Shown: positions 43,671 through 56,144 of the stretch, in pieces
Layout: every line of letters begins with the position of its first letter
How positions within the stretch are numbered: position 1 is the stretch's first letter
Source: Conchocele bisecta
Taxonomy: Eukaryota; Mollusca; Bivalvia; Lucinida; Thyasiridae
NCBI GenBank assembly: GCA_029237695.1
Contig: CM055268.1
Location: 57,063,131 to 57,127,130, forward strand
Direction of reading: 5' to 3'
DNA: 64,000 bases
Notes under the pieces: generated by a model
Told to the model about the DNA's origin: nothing
Database searches by the model: none
The model's input: the letters and a program-made list of their open reading frames with translations, nothing else
Position numbers and translations under genes: made by a program

Positions 43671-45043
43671 CAGTGGAACCTCTCCAAACTGGACACCCTG
43701 GGAATTCCATAATGCTGATGTTAAAACAATCAGTCATTGGTAACTAGCCAATATCCTGGTTTAGCTATGCAATCTGATACAAGAAACTAAATGCAGTGGA
43801 ACCTCTCCAAACTGGACACCCTGAGAATTCCACAGGGTGTCCATTTGGAGATGTTCCTCTGTAAATCAGACACGTTAGCGCCTAGTGACACATTCTGGTG
43901 TTTTGCAATCTTGAAAAGTCATTGTCATCAGAGATACATAACAATGAAATACATATCTTGGAGTAGTATTAACTGCTTCTGGCTGTTTTAAACAAACACA
44001 GAACGATTTGTACAAGAAAGGTCTGAACGCACTATTCATGCTTAAGAACATTTTTAATTCTTTACATCCTGGAATTTCCACGTCATGCACGTATTTGATC
44101 ACACTATTAAACCACTTGTATTATATGGCAGTGAATGATGGGGGTCTTTTGGGGGTAGGAATTTTAATTTAAACTTTTGTAACTTCGCCTCATTATCCAA
44201 GAAATTTGACTTTGAAAAATTGCACATTATGTACTGCAAGTCTAGTGTGCATAAAAGAACGACAATTGCAGTAATATCTGACTTAGGACGCTTTCCCATT
44301 TTCCACCAACTCATTTGCTCCAACATCATTGCCAATACTTGTCAGTAAAATGAAATTGAAATTAGTAGAGCAGTTTCAAGATAATTGGGCAAAAGAGAAG
44401 ACAAAGTTAACTACTGGTAAATTAAGGACTTACTTTACATTTAAATATAATTCTCAGTTAGAACACTATTTAGATGGTATTGACAATTTTGAAATGCGTA
44501 GTGCTATAGCCAAGTTTCGTTTAAGTGCTCATAAACTAAAAATAGAAACTGGCAGATACAACAAGACTCCAGTAGAATCTAGATTGTGTGAGAATTGTAT
44601 GAATAATTCCATAGAAGATGAACTACACTGTTTGTTCAATTCTCCACATTACTCACAAGAGAGAGCTATTTTAATGTCATATATTTCATCAGAATGTCCT
44701 AACTTTTCGAGTCTTTCAGTATCAAATCAATTTATTTGGCTTCTATCTTGTGAAAACACTAATATTTTGAGAGAACTAGGCATTTTCCTGATTCATTCAT
44801 TCGAGAAACGCGGAAAAATCTATCTCATACATAAATTATTGGCTTGTATTGCGGTAGTGATTATCCACACGTTTACATTACATGTATTGAATTGTTATTT
44901 TTATGTATGAATCACTCTAATCAAAGTATGATATTGTTGGCCCCTTGAGGGCCCTTAATTGGAAATAGAATATTGTATCTTGTATCTTGTATAAGTTAAA
45001 CATCCATATTTTCCCGAGTGTTCGGTTTAGAGGGGTTCCACTG
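43671..45043. mobile_element. pogo-like element, TA-flanked, containing a LINE 3' end
   Basis: CAGTGGAACCTCTCCAAACT at 43671 and TTTAGAGGGGTTCCACTG ending at 45043 are inverted, with TA on both sides. A second end-like palindrome (CAGTGGAACCTCTCC..., then GGAGATGTTCCTCTG) sits at 43796-43861. No pogo transposase is seen; the interior is filled by a LINE fragment from about 44100. It may be a MITE that received the LINE, or two MITEs side by side. Confidence 0.6.
44339..44990 (+). pseudogene. 5'-truncated LINE 3' end
   Basis: The 193-codon open frame (44329-44910) resembles the post-RT C-terminal domain of Jockey/CR1-type LINEs. It shows RLSAHKLKIETGRYNKTPVE, then CENCMNNSIEDELHCLFNSP, a Cys/His motif, then YSQERAILMSYI. 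After the stop come TTGAGGGCCCTTAATTGG and a short GTATCTTGTATCTTGTA tail, a simple-repeat end typical of such LINEs. The RT domain is absent, so the copy was truncated at the 5' side on insertion. The remaining frame is uninterrupted. Confidence 0.7.
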
Positions 45044-45045
45044 TA

Positions 45046-45465
45046 CAAAGGTATCAGTCAGCTAGATTTGTCAGGCTTATGTCTGGCTGAATACACATGC
45101 ATTCTCCCCGACACCAAATTATATGTCCGTGATCCTGACATAGGCACAAAGCTCCAGATAATTTGTGTCTCTAAGCAGTAATATACCCCCAGATTTCGAA
45201 TTCAATGCGTATTTTACTTTACAAATGTATGATTGATTTTCTTCCTTATTAATGTAAATTTGAAACTTTATTGCAGTATTTTCACTACTCAATTTGCAAA
45301 TCAATGCATATTTTCACATTGCGGTGAGTTTTTTTGCATTCCCACTTTTGATAATCAATGCATATTCGGCTCAAATAAGTGCGTAAAATACGCCAATACA
45401 TGAACATGCAAAGTCTGACCTTCACCTTGGGGTTAGTGGGGGTGGAAGGTCACATCATGATATTT
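45046..45465. other. No gene seen
   Basis: Short non-coding gap with a few repeated AATCAATGCATATT words at 45300-45365. Confidence 0.45.
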
Positions 45466-46310
45466 TGTTTGTTTGTTGGGGTTTAACGGCCTATCAACAG
45501 CTAAGGTCATTTAAGGCCGGGTCAATGGATTTAGTACTAAATCCCATATATTACCTGTACAAGTACATGTTCAAGTTTATGTACAAATGTGGGGAAAATC
45601 CCAAAATCAGAACTGAATATATTTACAATAAAAACATTATATATATTCCGCCCTTAAATCAGAATAATCCTGATCTGATGCCAGGTCCTCGCCACACCAG
45701 CATCAATTGGCCCCCTCCCAAAAGCAGTAGGATCAGTAATAATCTTGCTACTTTTATAATGGGCAATAACCCAATTCAACTCCCAGGTAACAAAAGAGCC
45801 AAAGATAAAAACGTACCTGAGGGCCAAACCAGGCATAATGTAATTCCTATAAGGAGGAACACATACCGTTAATTTGTTTGTTTGTTTTTGTTTGTTGTGG
45901 TTTAATGGCCTATGAACTGTTAAGGTCATTTAAGGCCGGGTCAATGGGTTTAGTACTAAATCACATATATTACCTTCATATATTAAGTACATGCACACGT
46001 TCAAGTACATGTACAAATGGGACAAGATCTCAAAATCAGAACTGAATATTCACAATAAAAAAATATATATATGCAGCCCTGAACTCAGAATAATCCTGAT
46101 CTGATGCCAGGTCCTCGCCACACCAGTATCACTTGGCCCCCTCCCAAAAGCAGCAGGATCACTAATAATTTTACTACTTTTATAATGGGCAATAACCCAA
46201 TTCAACTTGCAGGTAACAAAAGAACCAACGATAAAAACGTATCTGAGGGCCAAACGAGGCAAATCGTGATTCCTTTAAGGAGGAACCCCTACCGTTAATT
46301 TACGCCGTCA
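45466..46310 (+). repeat. About 410-bp dispersed repeat, copies 2 and 3 in tandem
   Basis: One copy runs about 45466-45870 and a second about 45875-46310, both in the same orientation as the copy at 36694. Both contain GGTCCTCGCCACACCAG, CCCTCCCAAAAGCAG and ATAATGGGCAATAACCCAAT. They differ by scattered substitutions, so the tandem arrangement is not very recent. Confidence 0.8.
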
Positions 46311-46459
46311 CGTTCGCCGGACCAACGACCCACCATATTGAGGAGTAGAAATGCTCTAATTATGTTGAACATTCACATCTTTGAGCTGAAAAAAGCAAAC
46401 ATCGGATAAATTCAATAATCCATATTTCAAAATAAAATATATGCATTGACTTTGAAATC

Positions 46460-46502
46460 ATGGTGGGTGGGGTGGGGGAAGGGGGTGGGGAGGGGGGGGT
46501 AC
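46460..46502. repeat. G-rich low-complexity tract
   Basis: GGTGGGTGGGGTGGGGGAAG and a following G run; potential G-quadruplex, no coding value. Confidence 0.7.
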
Positions 46503-46939
46503 TATTCTTTAAAGCAGACACCAAGCTTATCTGTAGCGCTGACCAGAACTTCACAACCATCGTTTCAATAAGGTCACTTTACAGACGATTGGTCACACAT
46601 ATCCTTGTGACAAGTCATATATACATATAGCCAACATAAGATAAAATATTAAGCTGATCACATGGCACATTGGTAGCAAAATCATTCAAACAACTGATTA
46701 AACTAAATTTAATACTGATGATAATGACAAATATCACAATGATGTTGTTCAAAATTAAATGTAAAGAAAAAAGCAAAAAACACAAATAACACATGGATTT
46801 CGCATGATCGCAGATGTGAGGGAATTATTTAAGCACATGAATTAACTGAGCAATGTCAAGTGTTTTAAAGGCACTGTGTCATACAAAAATAAAAACTGCT
46901 TAAAATTTGATCAAATAAAATAGTGTGTTAGTTTAATAT

Positions 46940-48036
46940 GTGGCCGTGAAATGGGGCTTATGGGTTTTGCGACCAGTGCAGATCCAGATCAGCCTGTACA
47001 TCCGCACAATCTGATCAGGATTTGCACTGTTCGCCATTCCATCAACATCCGTCTTTACTTCTAAGAAGCAAGAAAGATCATTATCCGGCTTCATGAGTGT
47101 GCTCAAGAGCACAGGTGACTGAAAACATCGCATGTCGGTATCGTTTCTAGTATAAGTATAAGTATAAGATCATCGTAGTAAAACATTTGCATTTTTCAAA
47201 CCCGTTAAAATGACAGAAATTGGTAGGTTACTATAACAAGTTACGTGGAATATGTATAAACATACATCATTCAGCGTCACCGTGCCATTTACCTGCTTAA
47301 AAAGTACACTGTGCATGTGATATAGGACTAGTTATGTCACCCCGTTCTCTCCAGAAAAAGTCCTCGCAAGACCAGAATCACTTGGCCCCCTCCCAAAAGC
47401 AGTAGGATCAGTAATAATCTTACTACTTTTATAATGAGCAATAACCCAATTCAACTCCCAGGTAACAAAAGAGCTAAAGATAAAAACGTACCTGAGAGCC
47501 AAACCATGCAAATCGTGATTCCTATAAGGAGGAATCCCTACCGTTAATTTACGCCGTCACGTTCGCCCGACCAATCACCCGAGTAATTGTGAAGAAATCT
47601 GCGAATTAACATGTACTGTCGAAAACAATTTGGCTGTCATTGTTACAGAAAAACTCTCGTGACGTGACGTCATTTACAGAAAGAGCCAATTGGAACGCGC
47701 TTCGCTGGTCCAGGGGACCATCGATTTAGCCGACTTTTTGTGGGGAAGATAATGTGGACAAAAATAGTGCTGTAAAACAGACACCAAGTACGTTTTAACC
47801 TGCTAAACGACACTGCGATGCTGAACGATGTCTTTTTAAAAATATTCAACATGAAATGCTATGATAAGGTAACGATTTCTATCATTTTAACGGGTTTGAA
47901 AAAGGTCCATGTTTCACAGCTTTGCTGACCTTTTTATTTATATTAGAAACTAGCTATTATTGCTTTTTTTTTCTGGCACCTGTGATCAGGAGTAACACTG
48001 GTCACAAATCCCATAAGCCCCATTTCTCCAGTCATA
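46940..48036. repeat. Composite with inverted GAAATGGGGCTTATGGG ends
   Basis: GAAATGGGGCTTATGGGTTT.GCGACCAGTG at the left faces CACTGGTCACAAATCCCATA and AGCCCCATTTC at the right. Inside, AACCCGTTAAAATGA.AGAAAT (47199) faces ATTTCTATCATTTTAACGGG (47876). The interior also holds a truncated copy of the 410-bp repeat (47361-47555). It looks like a TIR element of the dispersed GACCAGTG family into which another repeat inserted. No gene is present. Confidence 0.65.
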
Positions 48037-48114
48037 GTCACATGTAGGTTTGCCGTCTTTAAAGAGCAAACATATTGAATATCTGAGACATAATCCGAGA
48101 CACGGTGCCTTTAA

Positions 48115-48296
48115 CCCTTACAATGCTGAATTAAACTTTTTCGTCTGCTGTTTATTTTTTAATTTCCAGTTTTATCAACAAAAACTTGATTTGGGAGCAA
48201 TAATTCTAAGTGCTGTCAAACTATGTTTTTCTTGAAAAACAAGGGAGAAAATATGACACAACAGCAGACGACAATTTTGTTCCCGCCTTTTAAGGG
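48115..48296. mobile_element. TTAA MITE with CCCTTA tips
   Basis: TTAA lies at both sides (48111-48114, 48297-48300), tips are CCCTTACAATG and its partner ..CTTTTAAGGG, and sub-terminal TCGTCTGCTG faces CAGCAGACGA. The 182-bp element has no open frame. TTAA targets and CCC-starting tips suggest mobilisation by a piggyBac-type transposase. Confidence 0.8.
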
Positions 48297-48300
48297 TTAA

Positions 48301-48810
48301 GCAAATACATGTACGTTTCATCATATAAATGTATGAATAGCAAAATGATTACGTTCTACTCTCTCTTTTGTAAATACATATGTATGCATGAGCATTGACA
48401 TCCATATTTACTGTGAATATCGAAAATTAAAGCTCTCCAAATACATTATGTAAAATCATGTTAATCACTTTGAAACAGAATTGGGTTCGAATTACAGCAA
48501 CATTTTTTAAATAATTTATTGGGGAAATAAACTTTTAAAAGTCAAACAATCTGGTCTTCATTCAGTATAGTTGTACTGTTAACACATTCAACACCACTGG
48601 CCTGCATAGTGGTATTGGCAAACAGTGTAGATCCAGATGAGCTGGCTCGTGACAAAAACATCCCCTTTTCACAAATGGACTAGTCGGAAAATCATTTTGT
48701 GACCATTGAAATGGTTGCAAAATTAGTATTTAGTAAATGACAGTCCATTCTAGTTACTTAGGGGTTAAAGGTTTAAACCCCAATACATTCTCAAACAACT
48801 AGAGGATCTT
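48301..48810. other. No gene seen
   Basis: Contains a decayed fragment of the GACCAGTG repeat near 48600-48650 only. Confidence 0.45.
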
Positions 48811-48928
48811 ACATGAGTGATGATTTAATATGGTATTTACTGATTTCATAAGAAACGAGGCTATGCCGAGCTTCTTATAAAATTATTCATCGAGTTTAAT
48901 AAATACCATATTTAATCATTACTCATGT
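48811..48928. repeat. Palindromic MITE-like element
   Basis: ACATGAGTGATGATTTAATA and TGGTATTTA pair with TAAATACCATATTTAATCAT and TACTCATGT, leaving a loop of about 50 bp that itself contains AGAAACGAGGC...GAGCTTCTTAT. It is a hairpin-forming element of 118 bp. Confidence 0.75.
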
Positions 48929-49555
48929 TTTAATATTATGTTTATTGCATAGGCACAGCACAATACGTTGAAGTTTGAATCACCACTTAGCGTCTTTTCT
49001 GTACCGGCCTCAATTACATATGTATTACACTAGTGTATTATGATTTTTATTACACTGTGTTAATACACTGAGAGCACCCAATTTATGCAATAAATCACGT
49101 GTATTCCTATGTAATGAGATTACTATGAAACTTCAGTAGCAAACATATTATAAATATATGATCTAGTACACTGTTTACATACATTAATATTAATATAAAA
49201 TCAAGCTATTTACAATGAAGCTATTTACACATAAAATTAAGCTACACTCGCGTATAAAATTTAGCCCATTAAATCAATATCTTTACATGCTTGGGCCACA
49301 CTCTGACAAAAAAACGGTCATCGCCCTTGCAAACATTGTAGACACATGGTCTATACTGTTTGCCATACGATCATTGGAACCTAAATCAATAGCTGAGAGA
49401 GCCACATCAGGGATATTGGGATTCCGGTAAGGATGCACTCCACCATTGATGCTGATACAATCTGTGACAGTCAGTCTGTATTAGTCAGTGTGCATATAGT
49501 CAATGAACAGCCAGGTACCCGATGAAACACTATTCGTTATTACATAAATACTAAT
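48929..49555. other. No supported gene
   Basis: An open frame at 49215-49430 (YLYMLGPHSDKKTVIALAN...) is unbroken but matches nothing I know. It is left as unassigned. Confidence 0.4.
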
Positions 49556-50147
49556 AAAACTGTCAAGCCATGGCTCCCACAATATATTACTAATACCACT
49601 GCCAAGTGATGGCTCCCACAATATAGTACTAATAACATTGTCAACTAATAACGCTGCCAAGTCATGGCTCCCACAATATATTATTAATAACTCTGCCAAG
49701 TCATGGCTCCCACACTATATTACTAATAACTCTGCCAAATCATGGCACCCACAATATATTACTAATACCACTGCCAAGTCATGGCTCCCACAATATATTA
49801 CTAATAACGCTGCCAAGTAATGGCTGCCACTATATATTACTAATAACACTGCCAAATCATGGCTCCCACAATATATTACTAATAACACTGCCAAATCATG
49901 GCTCCCACAATATATTACTAATAACACTGCCAATTCATGGTTCCCACAATATATTACTAATAACACTGCCAAGTCATGGCTCCCTCACTATATTACTAAT
50001 AACACTGCCAAGTCAAGGCTCCCACAATATATTACTAATAACACTGCCAAGTCATGGCTCCGACAATATATTACTAATAACACTGCCAAGTCATGGCTCC
50101 CACAATATATTACTAATAACACTGCCAAGTCATGGCTCCCACAATAA
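49556..50147. repeat. Minisatellite, 39-bp unit, about 15 copies
   Basis: The unit ACTGCCAAGTCATGGCTCCC followed by ACAATATATTACTAATAAC repeats with scattered substitutions; one copy (about 49638) is shortened. As 39 is a multiple of three, frames stay open on both strands and read as repeated AKSWLPQYITNNT-like peptides. No start context, domain or neighbouring gene supports translation. Confidence 0.92.
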
Positions 50148-50885
50148 TTGTAGGTACGTGACAAAAAACAAACTATATTAGATTTCATTGCAAATACAAT
50201 CATTAGAAAGAGCTAAAACATGCCTTTACAGTGATAGTTGGACCATTGTTGTAGGACAATTAGAAAACAAAATATTGGAATTTGAAGTTGTGAGTTTGCG
50301 GCATATTTTGGTGATTTCTGTGCCTTTGTTTTACCTTAAAAACAAAGGAAATCGCGTGACCAAATTTTGATGATTTTTTTTACGTAAAACATGTTGTCAA
50401 TTTCGTTTCTTTAACATATCAACCTCCAATTTTCAGCAAATATTCGTATTGACATACTCATTAACATAATACACACTAAATTTCACTATCTTGAATATGT
50501 ATTTAGTTAATTAGCAATTATTACATGAATAATTAAGATTTATAATTACGTTACGCGTGACTAATTTGTGCCGATGCATCTAAAAATTACAGACTTCGTT
50601 ATTTATAGGTTTATGAAAACAATATTTTCAGCAAAGATAGCATACTAAATGCCCTTACATGCCCAAAATACTGCTTTCATACCCATATTGATTAATTAAT
50701 TAGCAACAATGACTTGAATGAGGAATAATTAGTTACGTAATTAAAAAATAAATATGTGAATAACCACAACTTCAGTGATGTTTCAGCAAAAACATATAAA
50801 ATTGAAGATGCTTTTGACATAGAAACTCCCTACAGTACATACAGCATTAAAACACAGTATATATTGCATGTATTGGACAATCCTT
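50148..50885. other. No gene seen
   Basis: AT-rich non-coding sequence. Confidence 0.5.
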
Positions 50886-50887
50886 TC

Positions 50888-51310
50888 AACTATGACAGTG
50901 GAAATGGGGCTTAAGGCCTTTGTGACTATTGTAGACCCAGATCAACCTGAGCATGGTCGACAACCTGGTCAGGGTCGGCAGTGTTCACCAGTTAGTCTGA
51001 ACATTCATACTGTATGTAGTGTTATTAAAACACAGTATATATTACATCTATTCATCAATCCGTTAAACTGTGACTGCAGAAAATGGGCTTATGGCCTTTG
51101 TGACCAGTGTAAACCCAGATCAGCCTGCGCATCTGCGGATCTGAGCTGTTTGCCATTTAGTCAATGAAACCGTCATCATGCTTCTGACAAATAGTACAGA
51201 TTTTTATCAGGATGTGTGTGTGGGCCAGCAGATTAGAAGCTAAGCTGCTCACAAATGTCATAAGCCCAATTTTTCTAGTAATGGTGACAACCTAGAGCAA
51301 GGTGAGCTTG
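50888..51310. repeat. GACCAGTG-family dispersed repeats, two adjacent copies
   Basis: GAAATGGGGCTTAAGGCCTT...ATCAACCTGAGCATGG (50897 onward) and GAAAATGGGCTTATGGCCTT...GATCAGCCTGCGCATCTG (51079 onward) are two copies. An inverted end, CATAAGCCCAATTTTTCTAG, lies at 51259. The preceding CTTAAAACACAGTATATATT words (50849, 51031) are also duplicated. Confidence 0.65.
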
Positions 51311-51344
51311 GACCTAGTAACTGAAAACCTTAAGGCAAATGGGA

Positions 51345-52592
51345 AGGACGGACAAACGGACGTAATGACAAAAACTGTCGTAATCTACAGCATCGTTATA
51401 TGTTTCATCCTGATTCCAATATGCAACAACATACACATTCTTTGATCTGCGTTTCAGCTTTTCTATTCTGCCAGAATATATCACTTTCTCGCGCGTTGTA
51501 CGGTCATACCATGTGTGGCATATATTTCGACTGACAATAGTACCCGTGAGGATGTCTGTTAAGTCCCTGTGTGCAATCTTTTCTAACTCGGGAAACTCTT
51601 GTTCAATGTCATCTGGATTAATGGTCTTCACTTTCTTTTCTAGCTTATTTCTCTCTTTGGTAGATTTCATTTCGCGTTTCAGAGATGCTCGTCGTGACAT
51701 TTCTCGTCTCATTTCGATGTGTTTCTTGCGATTATACTGCCTGCGTTTTCATGCTGCGGAATGATTTTGTCTCTCTTCTCAGTGTCCATTCCATCCAAGT
51801 AGTCAACGGCGTGATTTTGTTTAGCTCTCATTCGTGAAGATAGATAACAGAGTGTGGCATTATGTGCCCTTGATTTCACAGTGCTAAACATTCCCATTAT
51901 TTCCTCTGCATCTATATTGTGCGAGCGCGCAGATTAGGTCTGCATTTTCAATTCTGGAGTAATGTTCAGTTCAAAGTAACGCTTATATTGCCGTTCAAGT
52001 ACGGAAATTATGGCCCTCAGACAAGCCGTCATCATGTCTGCGAATGATTTTAGATCGTTGTTATTGGGTACCTCCTGCAGTTTCAGTAGCGTAGACGTGG
52101 AGTCGAGTTTGTCCCTGAAGAAGTCACTGGTTGTAGTAAGCACATCAAGTGGGATTTCGGCAAACCCCTTTATAACGGTCACTATATGTCTTACAATCCA
52201 GATACCTTCAACGTGGTTAATCTGTTTGTCTGCTGATGTGTAGAATTTGATCATCCATGGGCCATATAGCAACTTGCCGATGAGCCCCAGTACTTGCATT
52301 CCAAGTTTTGCAGTGTAATTGTTAAAATCGTTGCGCAAGCTGGACTGCAACCCACCACACGAAACTGTTCCAGTTGTGAGGAATTTGAAAAACTTTTCAT
52401 GATGTTCTATATATTTGCCACAAATGTGGAACAAGATATACAGCCGGTTTCCTCGATAACGTGTTATACTACCTCGGGGCAGTCCCTCATCATCTAAAAA
52501 TGTTGTGAAACCCTTTGGGTCCCCTTTCCCATCCTTGAATCGCAGTTTGTTCATTTGCAGGACAATATTAGCTGTGTGGACAGGTAGGTACT
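51345..52592 (-). pseudogene. Broken copy of an unrecognised protein family
   Basis: On the minus strand a frame runs from about 52592 (YLPVHTANIVLQ, then the first Met at 52554: MNKLRFKDGKGDPKG) through YRGNRLYILFHICGKYIEHH, GLIGKLLYGPWMIKFYTS, HVEGIWIVRHIVTVIKGF and VLERQYKRYFELNITPEL to an in-frame TAA at 51934. It continues at once in the same frame (SARSHNIDAEEIMGMFSTVK, YLDGMDTEKRDKI), then shifts frame near 51760 into a basic coiled-coil-like segment (REMSRRASLKREMKSTKERN). A C-terminal part follows (FPELEKIAHRDLTDILTGTI, ICHTWYD, VVAYWNQDETYNDAVDYD). Codon pattern and domain-like regularity show this was a real protein of at least 400 residues. I recall similar predicted proteins in cnidarian and mollusc genomes but no known function. 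It may be a retrocopy or part of an unclassified mobile element. Confidence 0.65.
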
Positions 52593-53621
52593 CAGATTAA
52601 TCCTGAACAATGGTTTGGGGAACACAAACGTGTGAATATTTTGTGGTCAGTTAGAACTGGGCATTGGAGTAGAAATTAACTGTTTATTATATTAGTGTGT
52701 GCCCAATATGTGATAGCTAAACGCAGATAATTACAGTGTGATACTAGTTGGTTATTAGATGACTGGTGATTTAAAGTGGAAGTTGAAGTTGGTAAGTGTA
52801 TATAGATAGCATAGTAGTTCAGGCGTGAATTGGCGTGAAATTTGTCGTTTGTCACTGGATTTCGTGTGCTAAAAGGTAGCAGAGTGAAATGGCTGGGCTG
52901 AGGGGGTTGAATTTCATTTTCAGGTTGGTGTAGCACTCCCCACCCAGAGGACACGTTTCTACGTGATGATGACAGTTCACAGTAGGCGACTTAAGCAGTC
53001 GAGTAGATGACTAGCACTAGCGAGGCCGTGCCGAGGAATCGTCAGCCAAGTGGACGTGTTGTTAATTGTCTCATTGGGGCCTGGTAGCGGAACTGTGTAT
53101 ATAAATGAGATCGCTATTAAATGTACTATGATTGATCGTACACAAATTAGAATGTAGTCCAGGAGCTGTTGTAACCAATTATGAAACTACAGTTAAGCAG
53201 TATAATAAATACAATCCAATTGTGAGACTTGGCCCGATGACATTTTGGCATTTGACATTCATAGTGTATACTAGTATACAGATATGACGGTGAACAATAG
53301 TGAACATTATTACATGTGTTACATACACGCCAATCTTTCATATTGCAGAGTAATTTGTTGGGCATGAGGAATTGACTATATGAAGTGGTTTCTAGTAGAT
53401 ACATGTATTGGTGGTATAATCCAATATACATGATGATATCAGACATGTAATACATGTTAATGACTCTTCTATATCATGATCTCTTCTCCACTTCACTTCT
53501 ATTCTTTTCTTTCTAACTATCCTCATTTATTTAATTTCAATCATGTACAAAATACATCTGTACATCTTTCAAGCAGTGTGTGTCTAATATTATTATTTTG
53601 ATGAACCCATGTATTCGTGAC
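52593..53621. other. No gene seen
   Basis: Short open frames without recognisable domains. GAGTAGATGACTAGCACTAG and neighbouring words near 53000 are not part of any pattern I could extend. Confidence 0.45.
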
Positions 53622-55799
53622 ACCAGGTAAGTGATAAATTGTGCGATTTTCTGCGTATGAGGTTATTTACAATGGTGGTTCATGTTTTTAAAAACACAGA
53701 CACAAACCTGTCCAGAAACCTGATATATTTTATTGCTTGGCGAAACATAATTGATAGGAGTCTGTTGTCCTTGCTTTTCTACATGTGATTAACTACATTA
53801 TATCATATGTTCAACTTCATATTTTGAGTTTTGTGTCAAACGCCAGAAGTGGTGAACGTGGCTGATGGCATGAACACACAAAGATGGCCGAGTTCGCTAC
53901 TCCATGTGCCGTATAGGATACAGTAACGAGGCAGTGTTCACATATATGTTATACATATATTCCATCACATTTACGAAGCAATTATCTTTGATTATAGAAC
54001 GAGTTCTTAATGCAATTACGTAGATGTCCGACGGTACAAATCCCAAGGCGTGTCTGCTATATACCTCCATACATTTTTAGGGTACACACAATGACATTAC
54101 AGCCCCCTGATCAGGATCTACACTGGTCAGGATTGAAATACCACAGTAGCCGATTGCACCAAGTTTTACTACTCTAACTAAGTGAACTAAGAAGGAATAA
54201 TTTTCTATTGTATACCGGATTATTAGCATTCTGTAGATATTACATTTTTCGGGCAAATAAACATTCATTTACCATTACCGGACGTGTTAATTGACATTAT
54301 ACCGGTACTACCTTCTATATCAACCGTGAATTGCCACTCTTGATATGATGGGGGATAACTGTGCATTCTTTAAAGATTAACAAAATCAACTATTTAGTCT
54401 TTCTATTTATTTTTTGATGTACGATGATCATACTTTATACTCTGTCAATACAAATATTTACTCAGGTGATGCATTTAATTGATATAAATAATTTAAAAAT
54501 GCTTATCAAAATAGCCTGATACAAACCCGTGTCTCTCTCAGTAAATTAAAGATTAATAACTGGTTATATCTGTATAGTGGGCACTGTTAATTGTTAAACC
54601 GGTGGAATAGTTACAAATAAAGAAATACACTACATTAACAAATTTAACCATCACATTATATATATATATATACAGTAAAATAACGATGACAGAAAGCCCA
54701 TGGGCCTGCACATTGTTTTCGAGTCATTGCATCTTTCGAGTCATCGCATCTCGCGAGTTTTGTGTATTTGTCGACTATTGTACCCATCTGATTTAGGAAT
54801 GACATAGCACACTAGAGTATATCCATGTTTTAGCTAATTATAGTATTTATTTGCAGATTGAAGTCAGCATTTGAAATTGAATATTAACCTATTTACAAAA
54901 ATGTCTTTATTTCAAGTATTATCAAAGGAGAAAATCTCCACTATTTAATAACTAGTGGTGCACATATCAATGCCGCAGGTTGTTGAGACGGTCCAAATGA
55001 TTGGTCACATATATTTTCATTGAGAAGTAACCAAAATAAAAATAAAATATATAAAAAATGTCATACTCGTAAAGGTGTATTCCGAATGTAATGGGTTATT
55101 AATGGGTTAGAGCGTGTCATAACAAGGTTTACATGTGATAAACAGATTGTCTCTTATGAAATTAGTAACCTCAGTTAACCTCAGTTAATCTGCAAACTCA
55201 ATAAGGGAAATGAAATCAATCGTCTGCTGTTGTACGTCTTCTTTATGAATAAAAACATGGCTTGGCCGCACTTTAGAATCATTTCCATTTCCATTGAAAA
55301 TGATTTCTAAAATGCAGTCAAACCATGTATTTGACGAGAAAAGTGGAAAATCAAACATTTTCAGCAGAAAATAATTAAGCAGTGTAAGGGTTAATAAATA
55401 CCACAATAAGGACCCGTTCTATACCTAATCATCGTTTGTTTCAAAGATAATTGCTTCGTAAATTTGATATACATGTATTTGAATACTGCCTCGTTACTGC
55501 ATGTATCCTATACGGCACATGGATTGGCCAACTCGGCCATCTTTGTGTATTCCAGCCGTCAGCCAGTTTCACCTCTTCTTGCGTTTGACAAAGAACTGAC
55601 AATGCAAAGTAGAACATATGATATGATGCAGCTAATCATACATAGAAAAGACAGGACAACGGATTCCTATCAATTATATTATACCAAACTGTAACTCAGT
55701 TTTCTGACAGTTGTGTGCCTGTTTTTTAACAACACAAATCACCATTGCAAATAGCCTCATACACAGAAAATGGCACAGTGTGCCATTTATACCTGGCTA
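53622..55799. repeat. Large inverted repeat, arms of about 390 bp, spacer about 1.4 kb
   Basis: The left arm (about 53622-54010) contains TTTTCTGCGTATGAGGTTAT, ATAATTGATAGGAGTCTGTT, TGTGTCAAACGCCAGAAG and GGATACAGTAACGAGGCAGT. The right arm (about 55410-55799) carries the same blocks inverted: ACTGCCTCGTTACTGCATGT, GCGTTTGACAAAGAACTGAC, AACGGATTCCTATCAATTAT and AATAGCCTCATACACAGAAA. Arms differ by perhaps one base in six. The spacer holds a tipless relative of the TTAA MITE of 24273 (about 54340-54640), a (TA)n at 54656-54673 and a decayed TTAA MITE (about 55210-55392). No transposase is present. It is an old non-autonomous TIR transposon or an inverted duplication. Confidence 0.75.
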
Positions 55800-56144
55800 A
55801 CCAACAAACACATACCATATATACCACTACTGTACTCTGTTATTTGACACTATTACAATAGTGCAGTTAAATTGTTCCCAGGGCCAAACCAAGGTTATAG
55901 TAAGGATGAAGCCCTTCGTTAAATTTACCCTTCGCATGCTCCCATCCAACCGCCCACATGCGTGTACAAAATACCGGTATGCATCATTTTTATTTCGGCT
56001 AATTTATTGTCATATTTACCCACTGAATGATGTTGAATGTTGTGGCCTTGGTATTGTCAAAATTAAAAAAAAAATAGAAAATATAATGCCCCCAAATATT
56101 ATAACTTACTTTGGAGATGTTATTTGATGTTCATAATATAATTA
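55800..56144. other. No gene seen
   Basis: Contains a weak relative of the end of the 410-bp repeat (CAGGGCCAAACCAAGGTTAT, 55880-55950). Nothing coding. Confidence 0.45.

Noticed and set aside
49556..50147. CRISPR array
   Set aside because: Units are contiguous 39-bp repeats without unique spacers, and the genome is eukaryotic.
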